From NCBI GenBank assembly GCA_029215795.1, contig JARDYH010000003.1, positions 103,262,609 through 103,326,608 on the forward strand: a stretch of 64,000 nt of DNA. Direction: 5' to 3'. Below the pieces are notes generated by a model that saw nothing but the letters and a program-made list of their open reading frames with translations, made no database searches and had not been told where the DNA came from. Below are positions 21,831 to 31,990 of this stretch, one piece after another; the first letter of the stretch is position 1; each line of letters starts with the position of its first letter. Made by a program: the position numbers and the translations under genes. This DNA is from Anniella stebbinsi (Eukaryota > Chordata > Lepidosauria > Squamata > Anniellidae).

Positions 21831-22256
21831 TGTGGCACAAGAATCTGCCCTTTCCCCCTTGAGATCCCTAAAACACCGCTAGAAGGCTCCTGGTCCAAAC
21901 TGGCTGGAATCCTGAACAGGAACTATTGCAGGAATGAGAAACTATTGGGTGTGTGTGTGTGCATGGGACAATTCCCACTACCTGGATCCCACTGAGGGGC
22001 CTCATCCTCAACCCACCACGGAAACTGCCGCTATGCCACTGAATTACCAATGAAATTAGGCATTGTAGCAGTGACAAAAAAGCTGCATTTTCCCTATAAA
22101 AGAAGGGAGACCCAGGGGCAGGCTGGTTTCATCCCTTAGGCACAACAGGTGTAATGCCGAGGGCCTATGGAACTTCCAAGGACCAATAAAAAGGTCCAAT
22201 TCAATTATAGCAAATTCATCTTTGATTTAGCATTTTATTCATACAGGTATAATGTA
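21831..22256. other. No recognisable feature
   Basis: Anonymous sequence with a short GT tract near 21950. Confidence 0.4.
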
Positions 22257-22377
22257 TCTCTGTCTATAAAGCTGAAAGTATATGTGTGTGATGTATGTCC
22301 GGAAATGTTTACCCACTTTCAGATGAGTTAGAAACTTGAAATAAGGCATGCTAATAGGTCTGGCTATACAGTGTCCT

Positions 22378-22514
22378 AGGCAGGATCTACACTATTGCTT
22401 TAAAATGGTTTATAACAGTTTTGACAACTGTTGGGGCCCAGGACACACGCCATATACAGTGTTCAAAAAGTTTTCAAAGTGTTTTATCCTGTTTGGTGTT
22501 GATGTGTCTTTGTT
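22378..22514. mobile_element. Short Harbinger-like MITE relative (H2)
   Basis: AGGATCTACACTATTGC, TTTAAAATGGTTTATAAC, TTGGGGCCCAGGACACAC and TTTTCAAAGTGTTTTATCC match, in reverse order and complement, the 151-bp element at 25,021-25,171. Its ends are more decayed and no clear target duplication is seen. Confidence 0.55.
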
Positions 22515-22547
22515 CTCCTTCTACGTGACTTTCTCCAACTGCCACTC

Positions 22548-22760
22548 ATCTTAATAATAATAATAATAATAATATATTTATTTATCACCCGCCTCTCCCA
22601 ACGGATCGAGGCGGGGAACAACACCAAACACAAAATACAAAAACTGATTAAAAGCAGATAAAACCAGTACATCATTAAAACACCAATAAAACACCAATAA
22701 AACACTTTAAAATTCATCTGGGTAGGCCTGCCGGAAGAGATAAGTCTTTATAGATCTTTT
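22548..22760 (-). mobile_element. L2 3' end fragment
   Basis: An (AAT)n tract is followed by CACCCGCCTCTCCCAACGG and the complement of the L2 C-terminal codons (SGRPTQMNF-type, about 22,710-22,735). Same subfamily as the copy at 17.5 kb. Confidence 0.8.
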
Positions 22761-22999
22761 AAATGCCCACCATTCCATTCTAGCCTCAGCTATATCAGCC
22801 ATTCCTCCAATCGCTCTTCTGTCTCAATGGTATAGGCAGGCTTTTACATAAAAATCATAAACTCTATTCAATAATTCCTGCATCTGACTTGGAATGTTGT
22901 GGTTTAGTTAAGATAGAAAAAAACCCTGCAGCATAAAAAATCTCAGCAAGTTAAAAGGCCTTGGGGAAAAAATAAAATATTTGATTGGCAATTAAAAGC

Positions 23000-23640
23000 C
23001 ATTAATGCAGTCACTAGCCCAGCCTGCCTGGGAAAAAGAAATCCATAAGCAGGGTGCCACAACTAAGAAGGCCTGCTCTCCAGTTGTCTCCCACCACACC
23101 TCAGATGGTGTGCAAAGATTAACATATTATTCAGGGACCTAGGCTTACGCCCACAACTCCCAGCATGCCTTGGGTGGGAGGGAAGACTTATCAGACTTTG
23201 GCGGCCATCATCTGGAAGTGGTTCATCCTGGGCCTGAAGGGAGAGCACCTGGGGCTGGCTGCCTCAGTTGCTAGGCAACATCAGAGTGGGAGGGAAGGAG
23301 GGCGCAGCTCCAGGCCTGTTGCCAACAGCAATGACTGAGCTAACCATCGGTCAGGCCGCCGGCCCCCTCACGGCCTACCTATGGGCACTGATTGCATAGT
23401 GCAGTGTGCCTGGCCTGGCCATACTTCACTTCCCATGAGCCTCAGCAGCCGGACTCCCATTGGGCAAGTTGGGCACTGTGGCAAAAGGCATGCTGAGAGG
23501 TGTAGTTTTCATTTTCTGTGGGGACAAGAAAATCATGACAGCAGCTTCAAGGTGGCCCTGGCCATGAGTCAGGGGTGTGAGAGAGAGACAAAGAGAGAGA
23601 GAGAGGGGGGGGGGGGAAACAAATTTTATTGGCCTGCCTT
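23000..23640. other. GC-rich passenger segment inside the Helitron
   Basis: This part is clearly richer in G+C than the rest of the element and contains several CpG sites (around 23,350-23,385). It has ACAACTCCCAGCATGCC near 23,153 and a GA/G-run near 23,583-23,617. It could be a captured host fragment such as promoter or first-exon sequence, or older repeat sequence. I see no clear reading frame. Confidence 0.4.
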
Positions 23641-23795
23641 GCAGGGTTGTCATGAGATTGAGAGGGGGGGAAAGGAACAAATATAATTCAATTAAAAGTT
23701 AACTCACAGGCCTAGCACCGGCTTACTACTTTAAGATGGTTACCTTGCAGACACATATCTCAGGGGGGCTGAGCAACACCGGGTATATCAGCTAG

Positions 23796-24090
23796 TCTTA
23801 AAATAAATGTAAATTAGATGTTAACTTTGTCCCTCTTTTTGTTAGCAAAACCACAGATTGCGTCTCCAAATTTCATTTTTTCAAAAGCTCATTCTTAATT
23901 GAGAGTAGTGTCCCACGGTTGATCTAAGACTACAATTTATACATATCAGCTTTGAAAAAGAGTGCTGCCTTTCACAACATGTTGCAAAAATGGCAAGATA
24001 CATTCTAAATCCAATGTTGACATTTGGAAAACATGTCACCAACATGTCCATTATTTGTGCAATTATAATTTCTGCCATAAATTTCCTATT

Positions 24091-24125
<35 letters not shown>

Positions 24126-24756
24126 AAAATTAAAAATGCATCTGTTCAAGATCTGATGGATAGGTGTCTATTAACTAAACCTTTCACTGAGTGTGGACTA
24201 TGCTGCTTGATGTCTGCTCATCTCAATGATAGATTATCTGTTATAAGATAGAAAGACCTGCATGCAGAATTTTGCCACTGGCACTCAAATCCAAGTCAGT
24301 ATTATCTATGTCAACTTCATTAAAAACAAAAAACAAAACAAAAAAACAGGTCCCCGTTGCGTGTGTTGACTAGTCTCCCTGTAGTTGGATGGTGGGAGTT
24401 CTTTTGCAACAACATTCTCATTAGCTAATGGCTAAGCAGAGCTTTCAGAACATAGTCTTGCCAAATTATGTAGTCATATGTCCTGTCTTAATAGGTCAGA
24501 GTTCAAAACCTTTTGAAAACTGATAGGGGAAAAAGGGAAACTACCTGGCAATTCTCCCCATTCCTTCCTGGAGAGAAGGGATAGGGCCTCTCTAGGCCAC
24601 CATAGCAATGGTCTGATTAGCTCTATGTAAAAGCAGTTGGTGACAACAGCATAGGTTAGGAAGGAAGATGTGGAGTTACAACGCATCAAAAGGTTTTGTT
24701 CTGTCTTTTGTGGCTTGAATTGGGATAAATGTGTTTTTTTAAATATATCTCTATCA
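23796..24756. other. Anonymous sequence with (TA)n tract
   Basis: A TA dinucleotide tract lies at about 24,094-24,121 and an A-rich tract near 24,322-24,346. No coding or repeat-family signal otherwise. Confidence 0.45.
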
Positions 24757-24803
24757 CACCCTGGCATTGCATAACACATAATTGGTTATGCAATGCCAGG
24801 GTG
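24757..24803. repeat. Perfect 19-bp inverted repeat
   Basis: The arms are CACCCTGGCATTGCATAAC (24,757-24,775) and its exact complement (24,785-24,803), separated by 9 bases. It could form a strong hairpin. No target duplication of a fixed size is evident. Confidence 0.8.
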
Positions 24804-24904
24804 CTTGTTATCAGTCACAACTGTTTTGTGAATTCTCAGTGCCTGTACTTTCTGCATTTCGTGTCCCTTTGACTTTAACTTTTACAGCCTCTCCCCCTAA
24901 CTCA

Positions 24905-25204
24905 GGTGTGTGTATATACTTGTAAACTGACATAACACTTCATGCATCTGATGAAGTAGACTGTAGTCCACAAAAACTTGAGTGATAAATCTGTTGGTCT
25001 TCAAGGTGCCAGGAGACTCTGAGCCTATCTTACACACGCAGGATAAAACACTTTGAAAACGTTTTGAAAACTGTATATGGAGTGTGGCCTGGGCCCCAAC
25101 AGTTCTCAAAACTGTTATAAACCGCTTTAAACTGTTTACAACCATTTTAAAGCAGTAGTGTAGATAGGCTCTCTCTGTAGTTTTTGTTGCAACAGACTAA
25201 AATG
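24905..25204 (+). mobile_element. Retroelement 3' end (family M), split by a MITE
   Basis: The sequence CATCTGATGAAGTAGACTGT, GTTGGTCTTCAAGGTGCC and, after the insertion, TTTTGTTGCAACAGACTAA follows the order of a repeat common in reptile genomes. I recognise the pattern but not the exact family. It is interrupted at 25,021-25,171 by a 151-bp palindromic MITE. Confidence 0.5.
25021..25171. mobile_element. 151-bp palindromic Harbinger-like MITE (H1)
   Basis: The ends are GAGCCTATCTTACAC and GTGTAGATAGGCTC, flanked by TCT at 25,018-25,020 and 25,172-25,174. Nearly the whole element is a foldback (AAAACGTTTTGAAAAC, AGTTCTCAAAACTG). It sits inside the family M retroelement end, which continues on both sides, so the boundaries are secure. 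Confidence 0.78.
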
Positions 25205-26208
25205 ACAAGTCATCTCTTAATTGTTTTAAAAGGCAGTCAAAGTGGCTTGCTTCAGATAAAACAAGCAAACATTAAAACAATAAAAATATATATTGTTTTA
25301 AATGGAGAGGGCATATTAAAAGCAGTTTTACAAAACCTAAACACATCAGCAACCAAAATAGTTGCATGCCCACCAGAATATAAATAACTTTAGGAGTTAG
25401 CAAAAAACACTGAGAAAGGAGCCAATCAGTTTGTCCTATGTAAGAAGTTCCACAACCGCTCAGCCAAACACTGCAGAGAGGGAGAAATGTAATATGCTAC
25501 CCTGTATACTCTACTGCTCCAGTTCATGGTTATCTGAGGAGCTTCCAAATCATAGAGCACCAAACCTCAGTAATCTAAAATTATAGGGCAACAAGCGAAG
25601 CCTGCCAACAATGTTGCAATATTCAGTTTAGTGTTCCAACTGGCCAGCCGCACCCTTTTAGGATGCTCCAATTCATTTCCCCACCTGCCTGGTTGTCCCT
25701 CCCCTGCCCCCGCATTTCAACAACCAGTCAGTGTTCCATGGCCACAGAGCTTGCCCAGACTCATTGGGCTGTTTATTGACACAAACCCTCACTTGTTGCC
25801 ATTGGGTTTGTTTCCACATGCCCTCATTTGCATATACACGTGAACTCACAAGTATACACTTGTAACTACAGATGTGGGATTAAAGGGACCTGTACCAGAG
25901 AGGTGTTTTACTCACAGTCGATTTAGGTGCTATGCTCAGGAATAGCTACTTTGAAAGTGGAGGAAATTGGCTCAAACAGTGCTGAAGTCCACAAAGGGTA
26001 GAGTTTACTTTTTACTAATTTTGTTCTTAACACTTACATACACATTACAAATGAGAAAACAGCTAAGTTAGCAAACCAATCACCAATCACCTTGGCTAGC
26101 ACACTTCCATAGCTTCTGAGCTAATTTCTTCATGTTAAAAGTAGCTATTCCCCTGCCTTGCCCTTTCCATCGCAGTTTTCCCCAAATATAATAATAAATG
26201 AATAAATA
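25205..26208. other. No recognisable feature
   Basis: About 1 kb of anonymous sequence with no coding or repeat signal that I can support. Confidence 0.4.
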
Positions 26209-26332
26209 AATCAGGTGCCCTCCAGATGTGTTGGATTGCAACTTCCATCATTCCCAACCAGCATGGCCATTGGCTGAGGGTATTGGAAGTTCCAGACCAA
26301 CACATCTTGAGGTCCCCAGGTGGGGCAAGGCT
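26209..26332. mobile_element. Short palindromic hAT-type MITE, left end truncated
   Basis: CCTCCAGATGTGTTGGATT at the left and CAACACATCTTGAGGTCC at the right are inverted versions of each other. The same design is found at 63,223-63,350, where the 8-bp duplication is intact. The outer left repeat is missing. Confidence 0.6.
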
Positions 26333-26676
26333 ACCATAGTGCCACTTTCCTCTCCGTATTTGGCAGGCACATGAATCTAGAGGAAGAGAGGGGAAGTTAG
26401 TGTTTGCCTAATGAGAAATGACAAAGCAGGGTACTGGGATGGGACCAGGAGAACTTGGATCCCGGGGACAGATGTGGATTGTGGGGGCAGAGATAGATGG
26501 ATGTAGGAAGAAAGAGAAGAAATAGAACATAAGTGGTAATACTTACCTGACTTCAGAATGAGGGAAACCCAAAAGACCGTTATGCTGTGGGCATGGACTG
26601 TTTAAGGTTTCTCAGCTCTAGTTGTGAATTTAAAAATGGGTCAAAATCCTCAAGCTGCTTGGGCACTAGTGAAGAC
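26333..26676. other. No recognisable feature
   Basis: Anonymous sequence. Confidence 0.4.
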
Positions 26677-26679
26677 TAA

Positions 26680-27034
26680 GGTCCCCTCTACAAGGATTCA
26701 CTTTTGCGCCCGGTTAGGCGATTATGCGCATAATCGCTGAAGCGCATTTACACCTAATACCTCTGCACGAGAGGCGGCGAGAGGCGGCGAAGCGCATTAA
26801 CGGATGACCAAAATGCGCTTTACAAGTAGTTAATGCGCATAAGCGCTTGTTCATATGGTCAAAATGCGCTTTAACGGCCGGAGCAAAATAAAACTCGCGA
26901 TTTAACGCGCATTCGATAATGCACATAATCGGAGAGATAACGCGCCTCTACGCCCGATTTGCACTCCGTTCTTGTAGAGGTAAATTTTTTAAAGCGCTTT
27001 GAAAGAGCTTTAAACCTCTCTTGTAGAGGCAGCC
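26680..27034 (-). mobile_element. Family A Harbinger-like MITE, copy 4
   Basis: A 355-bp copy, GGTCCCCTCTACAAG to TTGTAGAGGCAGCC, with the perfect 3-bp duplication TAA at 26,677-26,679 and 27,035-27,037. The interior keeps all GCGCAT blocks. Confidence 0.9.
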
Positions 27035-27037
27035 TAA

Positions 27038-27562
27038 ATAAAATTATCAAGGAAGTGCCAAAAAGATAATATATCCAGATGGTTCTGTTGGGCTCTTGAT
27101 CTTTTAACCCTCATTATGTTGGTGGCAAGACTGAATAGACGTTTAGCTATTATCGGGGATTTTGGAGCCACTTTAGTTTATAGTTTAGTTTACAAATAGA
27201 CTTTTATAATAAAGAGCCTTCAAACAGGGCTTTTCCTAGAAAGATATTTGAAAAGTGATTCAAAATGTTTACACTTGGCTCAAGATCTTGGGTAGCAGCT
27301 TCCCAATGCTCTAGGCTCCCTGCTTGATCCAAAATCGACAACTCATGCATAGCTCACAGTCTCCTGCAAGGCAAACAAATAGGGAGCTCACAGATTGTGG
27401 CTTTGGGATCAATAAACACTTTGCCAGGGGGTAAAGCTTTCTTTCTTAGGCAAATGGATTTCTCCAGACAAATGAAGCAACAATGTGGTTCAAGAAGAAA
27501 AGCCGCCCTTGGAAACATGGGCAAGGCACTGGAGTGGAGAATCAAACTGTGCTGGGAAGGAT
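27038..27562. other. No recognisable feature
   Basis: Anonymous sequence between two family A copies of opposite orientation. Confidence 0.4.
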
Positions 27563-27565
27563 CAT

Positions 27566-27910
27566 GGGTGCCTCTACAAGAGCGATTTAAAGCTCTTTCA
27601 AGGCGCATTAAAAATGTTACCTCTACAAGAGCGGAGCGCAAATCGGGGGTCGAGGCGCTTTTTCTCTCCGATTATGCGCATTTTTGAATGCTCGTTAAAT
27701 AGCGAATTTTAATATGCTGCGGGAGTTGAAGCGCATTTTGGCCATGTAAACATGCGATTCTCCACATGTAAACAACTTTAAAGCACGTTTCATATAGCCC
27801 GTAATGCACTTCACTGCCTCTCATGTGTAGTTATTAGATGTAAATGCGCTTCCGTGAAGATGCACATAATCGGGCAACCAGGTGCCAAACGAATTGTTCT
27901 AGAGGGGACC
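27566..27910 (+). mobile_element. Family A Harbinger-like MITE, copy 5 (most diverged)
   Basis: A 345-bp copy begins GGGTGCCTCTACAAG and ends TAGAGGGGACC, with the duplication CAT at 27,563-27,565 and 27,911-27,913. Many GCGCAT motifs have decayed to GCGCTT, GCACAT or similar, so it is the oldest-looking copy. Confidence 0.85.
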
Positions 27911-27913
27911 CAT

Positions 27914-28304
27914 GAGAAATAAGTGAACCCTGGGTTAGAGCTGAACTGTGTTGGGAATATTTCAACTTTGCCTGCAAGTTACTAGATGGGGGCAGTGTTG
28001 CAGTTAGTTCATGGGGATTTTGACCCCAGTCAGCCTTAGGATCTCTACGGCCTCTAATGTGGTTGCTGTGATTTCCTTCTTTTGCTCCTCCCCACTCCTT
28101 TCTCTCTGACTTCCATCATTCCTTGGAGCACATCTGTTTTGTTCTTTCATTCCTGCCAGTGTAATGGAACACAAAGTGGATTGAACAAACTCTTTTGAAA
28201 CTCTATGCTGAACCTGCATTGTATATGCAAGAATATTTATGAGTAAGACTATTTTCTTTCCTTCACCAAAGAAGGGTGTGGTCTTCTTTTATTATTCTAA
28301 GATA
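27914..28304. other. No recognisable feature
   Basis: Anonymous sequence. Confidence 0.4.
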
Positions 28305-28312
28305 GCCTGTGT

Positions 28313-28632
28313 TAGGGTGACCAGATAAAATCCAGGTCAGGGCTCATGTAACGTTAACAGTTGTAGAGAAAAGGGAATTTCAGCCAGTGTCATTTGTATG
28401 CAATTAGTTCCTGGTGAAATTCCCTCTTCATCTCAACAGTTAAAGTTGCAGGGGCTCTGCCTTCTTTTGTATATGGTCACTCTAGTATAATGCTTGCAAC
28501 TTTAACTGTTGTGATGAAGAGGGAATTTCACCAGGAACTAATTGCATACAAATGACACTGGCTGAAATTCCCTTTTCTCTACAACTGTTAAAGGTATATG
28601 AGCCCTGACCTGGATTTTATCTGGTCACCCTA
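28313..28632. mobile_element. Family B hAT foldback element, copy 3 (320 bp)
   Basis: The ends TAGGGTGACC and GGTCACCCTA are perfect inverted repeats, and the 8-bp duplication GCCTGTGT is exact (28,305-28,312 and 28,633-28,640). Two inner foldback modules make up the body. It is the best-preserved family B copy in the window. Confidence 0.92.
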
Positions 28633-28808
28633 GCCTGTGTGCATGTAAGACTTGGAAATGTTCATTCTGTTTTGCCTTTTGTTTTTTCTCTGCTAATTGC
28701 TTTTGTAACAGGAGGCATCATTACTAAATAATCCCATCAGGTTATCTGTCTAGGCATGCAGAGCAGGTTTTGCCTGAACATTTTGTGATTTTCTCTCTCT
28801 TTCCCCTT

Positions 28809-29010
28809 ATAATAATAATAATAATAATAATGATTTATTTCTTACCCGCCTCTCTGTCTAGATCGAGGCGGGGAACAACAACATGATAAAATACATAAAA
28901 CTAATTAAAACATGACAAATATTATTAAAACTGCATTAAAACATCCTAAAACATCCTAAAAACATTCTAAAAATTACACTGGATATGCCTGCTGGAAGAG
29001 AACAGATACA
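28809..29010 (-). mobile_element. L2 3' end fragment
   Basis: An (AAT)n tract is followed by TTACCCGCCTCTCTGTC and GATCGAGGCGGGGAAC, then the complement of the last L2 codons near 28,980-29,005. 5' truncated. Confidence 0.8.
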
Positions 29011-29070
29011 TAGAAGAGACTAGCTAAGGTTTTTTGTTTGTTTGTTTGTTTGTTTTGTTTTGGCTGCTGA

Positions 29071-29330
29071 ACATTTTGCAGAATAACCTCAAACACTAAT
29101 GGAGGTTTCTTTGGAAGATTACCAAAACTGAATAGCCACAACTTTGAGCAATGGAGAACAAGGTTAATTGTTGTATTAGAAGCACATAAAGTCTCAGAGA
29201 GCATTACAAAAGGTAAACTAGAAGCTGCAGCTGAAGCTCAGAAATCGCTGCAGAAAGATGCAATAGCAAAAGCTTTTATTTATGATGCATTAAATGATGA
29301 TCAGCTAATTCATGTAAAGGACTCTAACGC
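29071..29330 (+). pseudogene. Copia-type gag fragment
   Basis: A frame without a start codon, open from about 29,071 to beyond 29,325, encodes GGFFGRLPKLNSHNFEQWRT, then RLIVVLEAHKVSESI, KDAIAKAFIYDALND and DQLIHVKD. The pattern (a L.G.NY..W-type opening, then K..AKA.I...L.D..L.HV) is that of the N-terminal part of Ty1/copia Gag, which in intact elements forms the particle shell. No protease, integrase or reverse transcriptase follows; the similarity ends where a poly(G) run starts at about 29,349. It is a short relic. Confidence 0.65.
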
Positions 29331-29946
29331 CCCATTCACACAATCATGGCGGGGGGGGGGGAGGAGGATAAAATAACCACAGAGTGCGGAGGGGTAGGAA
29401 AACCATGACACACGTGTCCAACTGTTACCCCTCCCTGCTCCGTAGATACTTTGTAGATACTTTGCACAGCCTTTGAAATCCAGGGAAAATATTGTGATAT
29501 ATATATATATATATATATAGCTTTTGGTGAGTTTTTACCCAAAAGCTTTGGGTCTTTTGTGCACACCCTTGTCCTGGAAGCTGAAATGTTTTTGCTCCCA
29601 AATATGCACAGGAGTCCAATGTTCATTAATTTGCTCCTTGACATCAGCAAGATACTTCTGCAAGAAAACATGCATCTTATTCCAAGTTTGCAGTCTTCTC
29701 TCAGTGCCTGGTGTCTTTACACCTTGGTCAATGCTGTAAATAGCCCAGATTTGAGTCCATAATCTGTGTTCAGGATTTGCTGCGCTTATCTTCAGTAGAG
29801 ACAATAATCTGACATTTTAAAAAGACCAGGAAAAAGCTTTGTACATTAAAATTTCGTTTACATTTGTTTCCTCTCCCAAACTCTGCTTGGAATGGATATA
29901 GCAATGTGCCATCATTGGTTTATCTTCCAGGCAGTATGCCTCAGAG
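29331..29946. other. Anonymous sequence with (AT)n tract
   Basis: A poly(G) run near 29,349 and an AT dinucleotide tract at about 29,497-29,519 are the only recognisable features. Confidence 0.45.
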
Positions 29947-29949
29947 TGA

Positions 29950-30294
29950 GGTCCCCTCTACAAGGATTCGCTTTTGCGCCTGGTTAGCCGATTATGCGCA
30001 TAATCGCAGAAGCGCATTTACGCCTAATACCTCTGCACGAGAGGCGGCGAAGCGCATTAAGGGATGACCAAAATGCGCTTTACAAGTAGTTAATGCGGAG
30101 AATCGCTTGTTCACATAGTCAAAATGCGCTTTAACGGCTGGAGCAAAATAAAACTCACTGTTTAATGCGCATTCCATAATGCACATAATCGGAGAGATAA
30201 CGCGCCTCTACGCCCGATTTGCGCTCCGTTCTTGTAGAGGTAAAAAATTTTAAGCGCCTTGAAAGAGCTTTAAACCTCTCTTGTAGAGGCAGCC
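29950..30294 (-). mobile_element. Family A Harbinger-like MITE, copy 6
   Basis: A 345-bp copy, GGTCCCCTCTACAAG to TTGTAGAGGCAGCC. The flanking trinucleotides are TGA and TAA, a duplication with one change. About 10 bp is missing from the middle, where one GAGGCGGC unit is lost relative to copy 4. Confidence 0.85.
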
Positions 30295-30297
30295 TAA

Positions 30298-31370
30298 GCC
30301 TATCCATAACAAAACAGCTGGAAGAGCAAAAATGATGTCTTATTTTAAAAGAGCCTATAGCATGGCAACAGAGCACTCTCTTACTTCCTAGAAGAGGGTG
30401 TCAGAAACAGCATGGATGAAATCCAACATAAAAAACATACATATATGCATATCTATTTCTATCACCATCATTGTCATCATCATTAGCAGCAGCAGATGCA
30501 ACATTTATTCGATACTTAGACTGAACGTCAGCTGAAAGTTCTTGCACTTATGTAGCCAAAACAGTGTTGTTAATGAACAATAGGGAGGCATCAACCAACT
30601 CAGAGAAATCCTGAGATTTGCAAAAATACCCCCCCCCCAAATACGAGGGGGGGACCTCTAAAGAGAGAGGCTCCCAAAACACCAATCCAATGAGAACCAA
30701 GTGTACTCAGTGGCTCAGTTGAGAAACAGGAAATCTGTAGGGGAGATGGAATGAAGCAGCTGGAACCCTTTTTCACATTTTCTTGCAGGCCTCCCCTTCT
30801 ATATTCTAAATCCAATTCAGTGATTGGTGTGCTGATGCTGTTGTAGTAGCTTAAAGGAGACCCACAGACAAAAGAGAGGCCTCTGCAGGACGAGGATAAT
30901 CTTGAGTGATGCAGAAATAGAATAGGAGGAAAAACACCCGAAAGGGTTTAAAAAGCCTGTCTGCCTCTCTCTGCTCAGAAACTGTTGTTCTGGGCTCATG
31001 TGAGAGTGGGGACGGATGTGTTTCATTTCCTTTACAGTTGGGGATTCTGTTCCCCTTTGAAGCAGCATCCTGCTGCCCGTTTCCCCAAAGGATACAGCTT
31101 TTTCCCTGCTTTCCACCTCCAGGCCAAGCTGAGCTTCATGCCTTGGCAGCTGCCCAACAAGTCCTCGTTCTACTTTCAAAAGGCAGCTTGAGACAATGAG
31201 TGCCTCTCTCACATTGCATATGTCAGGAAAAACCAGGATATGTCAGGAGTTTTGGTAAGAAATCCAGGAAAGGGGGGGATTATGAAATTTAAAGAAAAAT
31301 CCAGATTTTTTCCATCCTCCCCCCACCCAAAGGGCAGCTCTACTTTGTAGTCAATGGGAATTCACAAAAA
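30298..31370. other. No recognisable feature
   Basis: Anonymous sequence with short C- and G-runs near 30,630-30,652. No family match. Confidence 0.4.
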
Positions 31371-31990
31371 TGCATATAGCTCTGTCAATTTTAAAGCTAA
31401 AGAGATGAAACTTGTCACTGTGATAGTCATTAGGTAGGGCTTCAGCTATGCCAAATTTGAAGCAGACCCTTTTATCCGTTGATTTTAAAGGGATTTTTTA
31501 AAGTTAGAAGTTTTAAAATTATTTTTTTTAAAAAAAGTTATTTTAAAGATAAACAGATGAAACGTGGCACCATGATAGATCTTAAGTAGGGATTTAGCCA
31601 TGCCACGTTTCAAGCAGATCTGTTCTTGCATTGATTTTTAGGATTTAAAAAAAAATTGAGGTTTTCAAATTATATATTTTTAAAAACATGATTTCTAAAG
31701 ATAAGATGAAACTTGGCATCATGATAGCTGTTAAGTAAGGCTTTAGCCCTGCCAAATTTCAAGCAGGTCTGTTCATCTGCTGAATTTTAGCAATTTTTTA
31801 AAGTTTGAGATTTTAAAATTATTTTTTTTTAAACCAACATTTTTAAAGATAAAGAGATGAAACATGGCACCATGATAGCTATTACGTGAGACTTAGCCAT
31901 GCCAAGTTTCAAGCAGATCTGTTCAACTGTTGATTTTTAGGATTTAAAAAAAAGTTTGAGGTTTTAAAATAATATAATTTTTAAAAAAAC
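31371..31990. repeat. Tandem array of ~150-bp modules
   Basis: About four units repeat the order TTTTAAAG.TAAA.AGATGAAAC, GGCACCATGATAG, TTTAGCCATGCCA, TTTCAAGCAGATCTGTTC. Unit spacing is about 145-155 bp. The same module type (TTTTTAAAG.TA....ATGAAACTT..CACATTGTAG) makes up the arms of the giant palindrome at 52.0-55.3 kb. Confidence 0.75.

Larger units (their letters stand above)
22257..23795 (+). mobile_element. Probable non-autonomous Helitron
   Basis: The left end reads TCTCTGTCTATAAAGCTGAA after an A. The right end reads GAGCAACACCGGGTATATCA followed by GCTAG and a T. Helitrons begin TC, end CTRR and insert between A and T, and this right end is typical of animal Helitron termini. There is no target duplication, as expected. 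No Rep/helicase is encoded. The body holds a small MITE-like element, an L2 tail and a GC-rich passenger segment. The classification depends on the two ends being a pair, which I cannot confirm without another copy. Confidence 0.6.
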
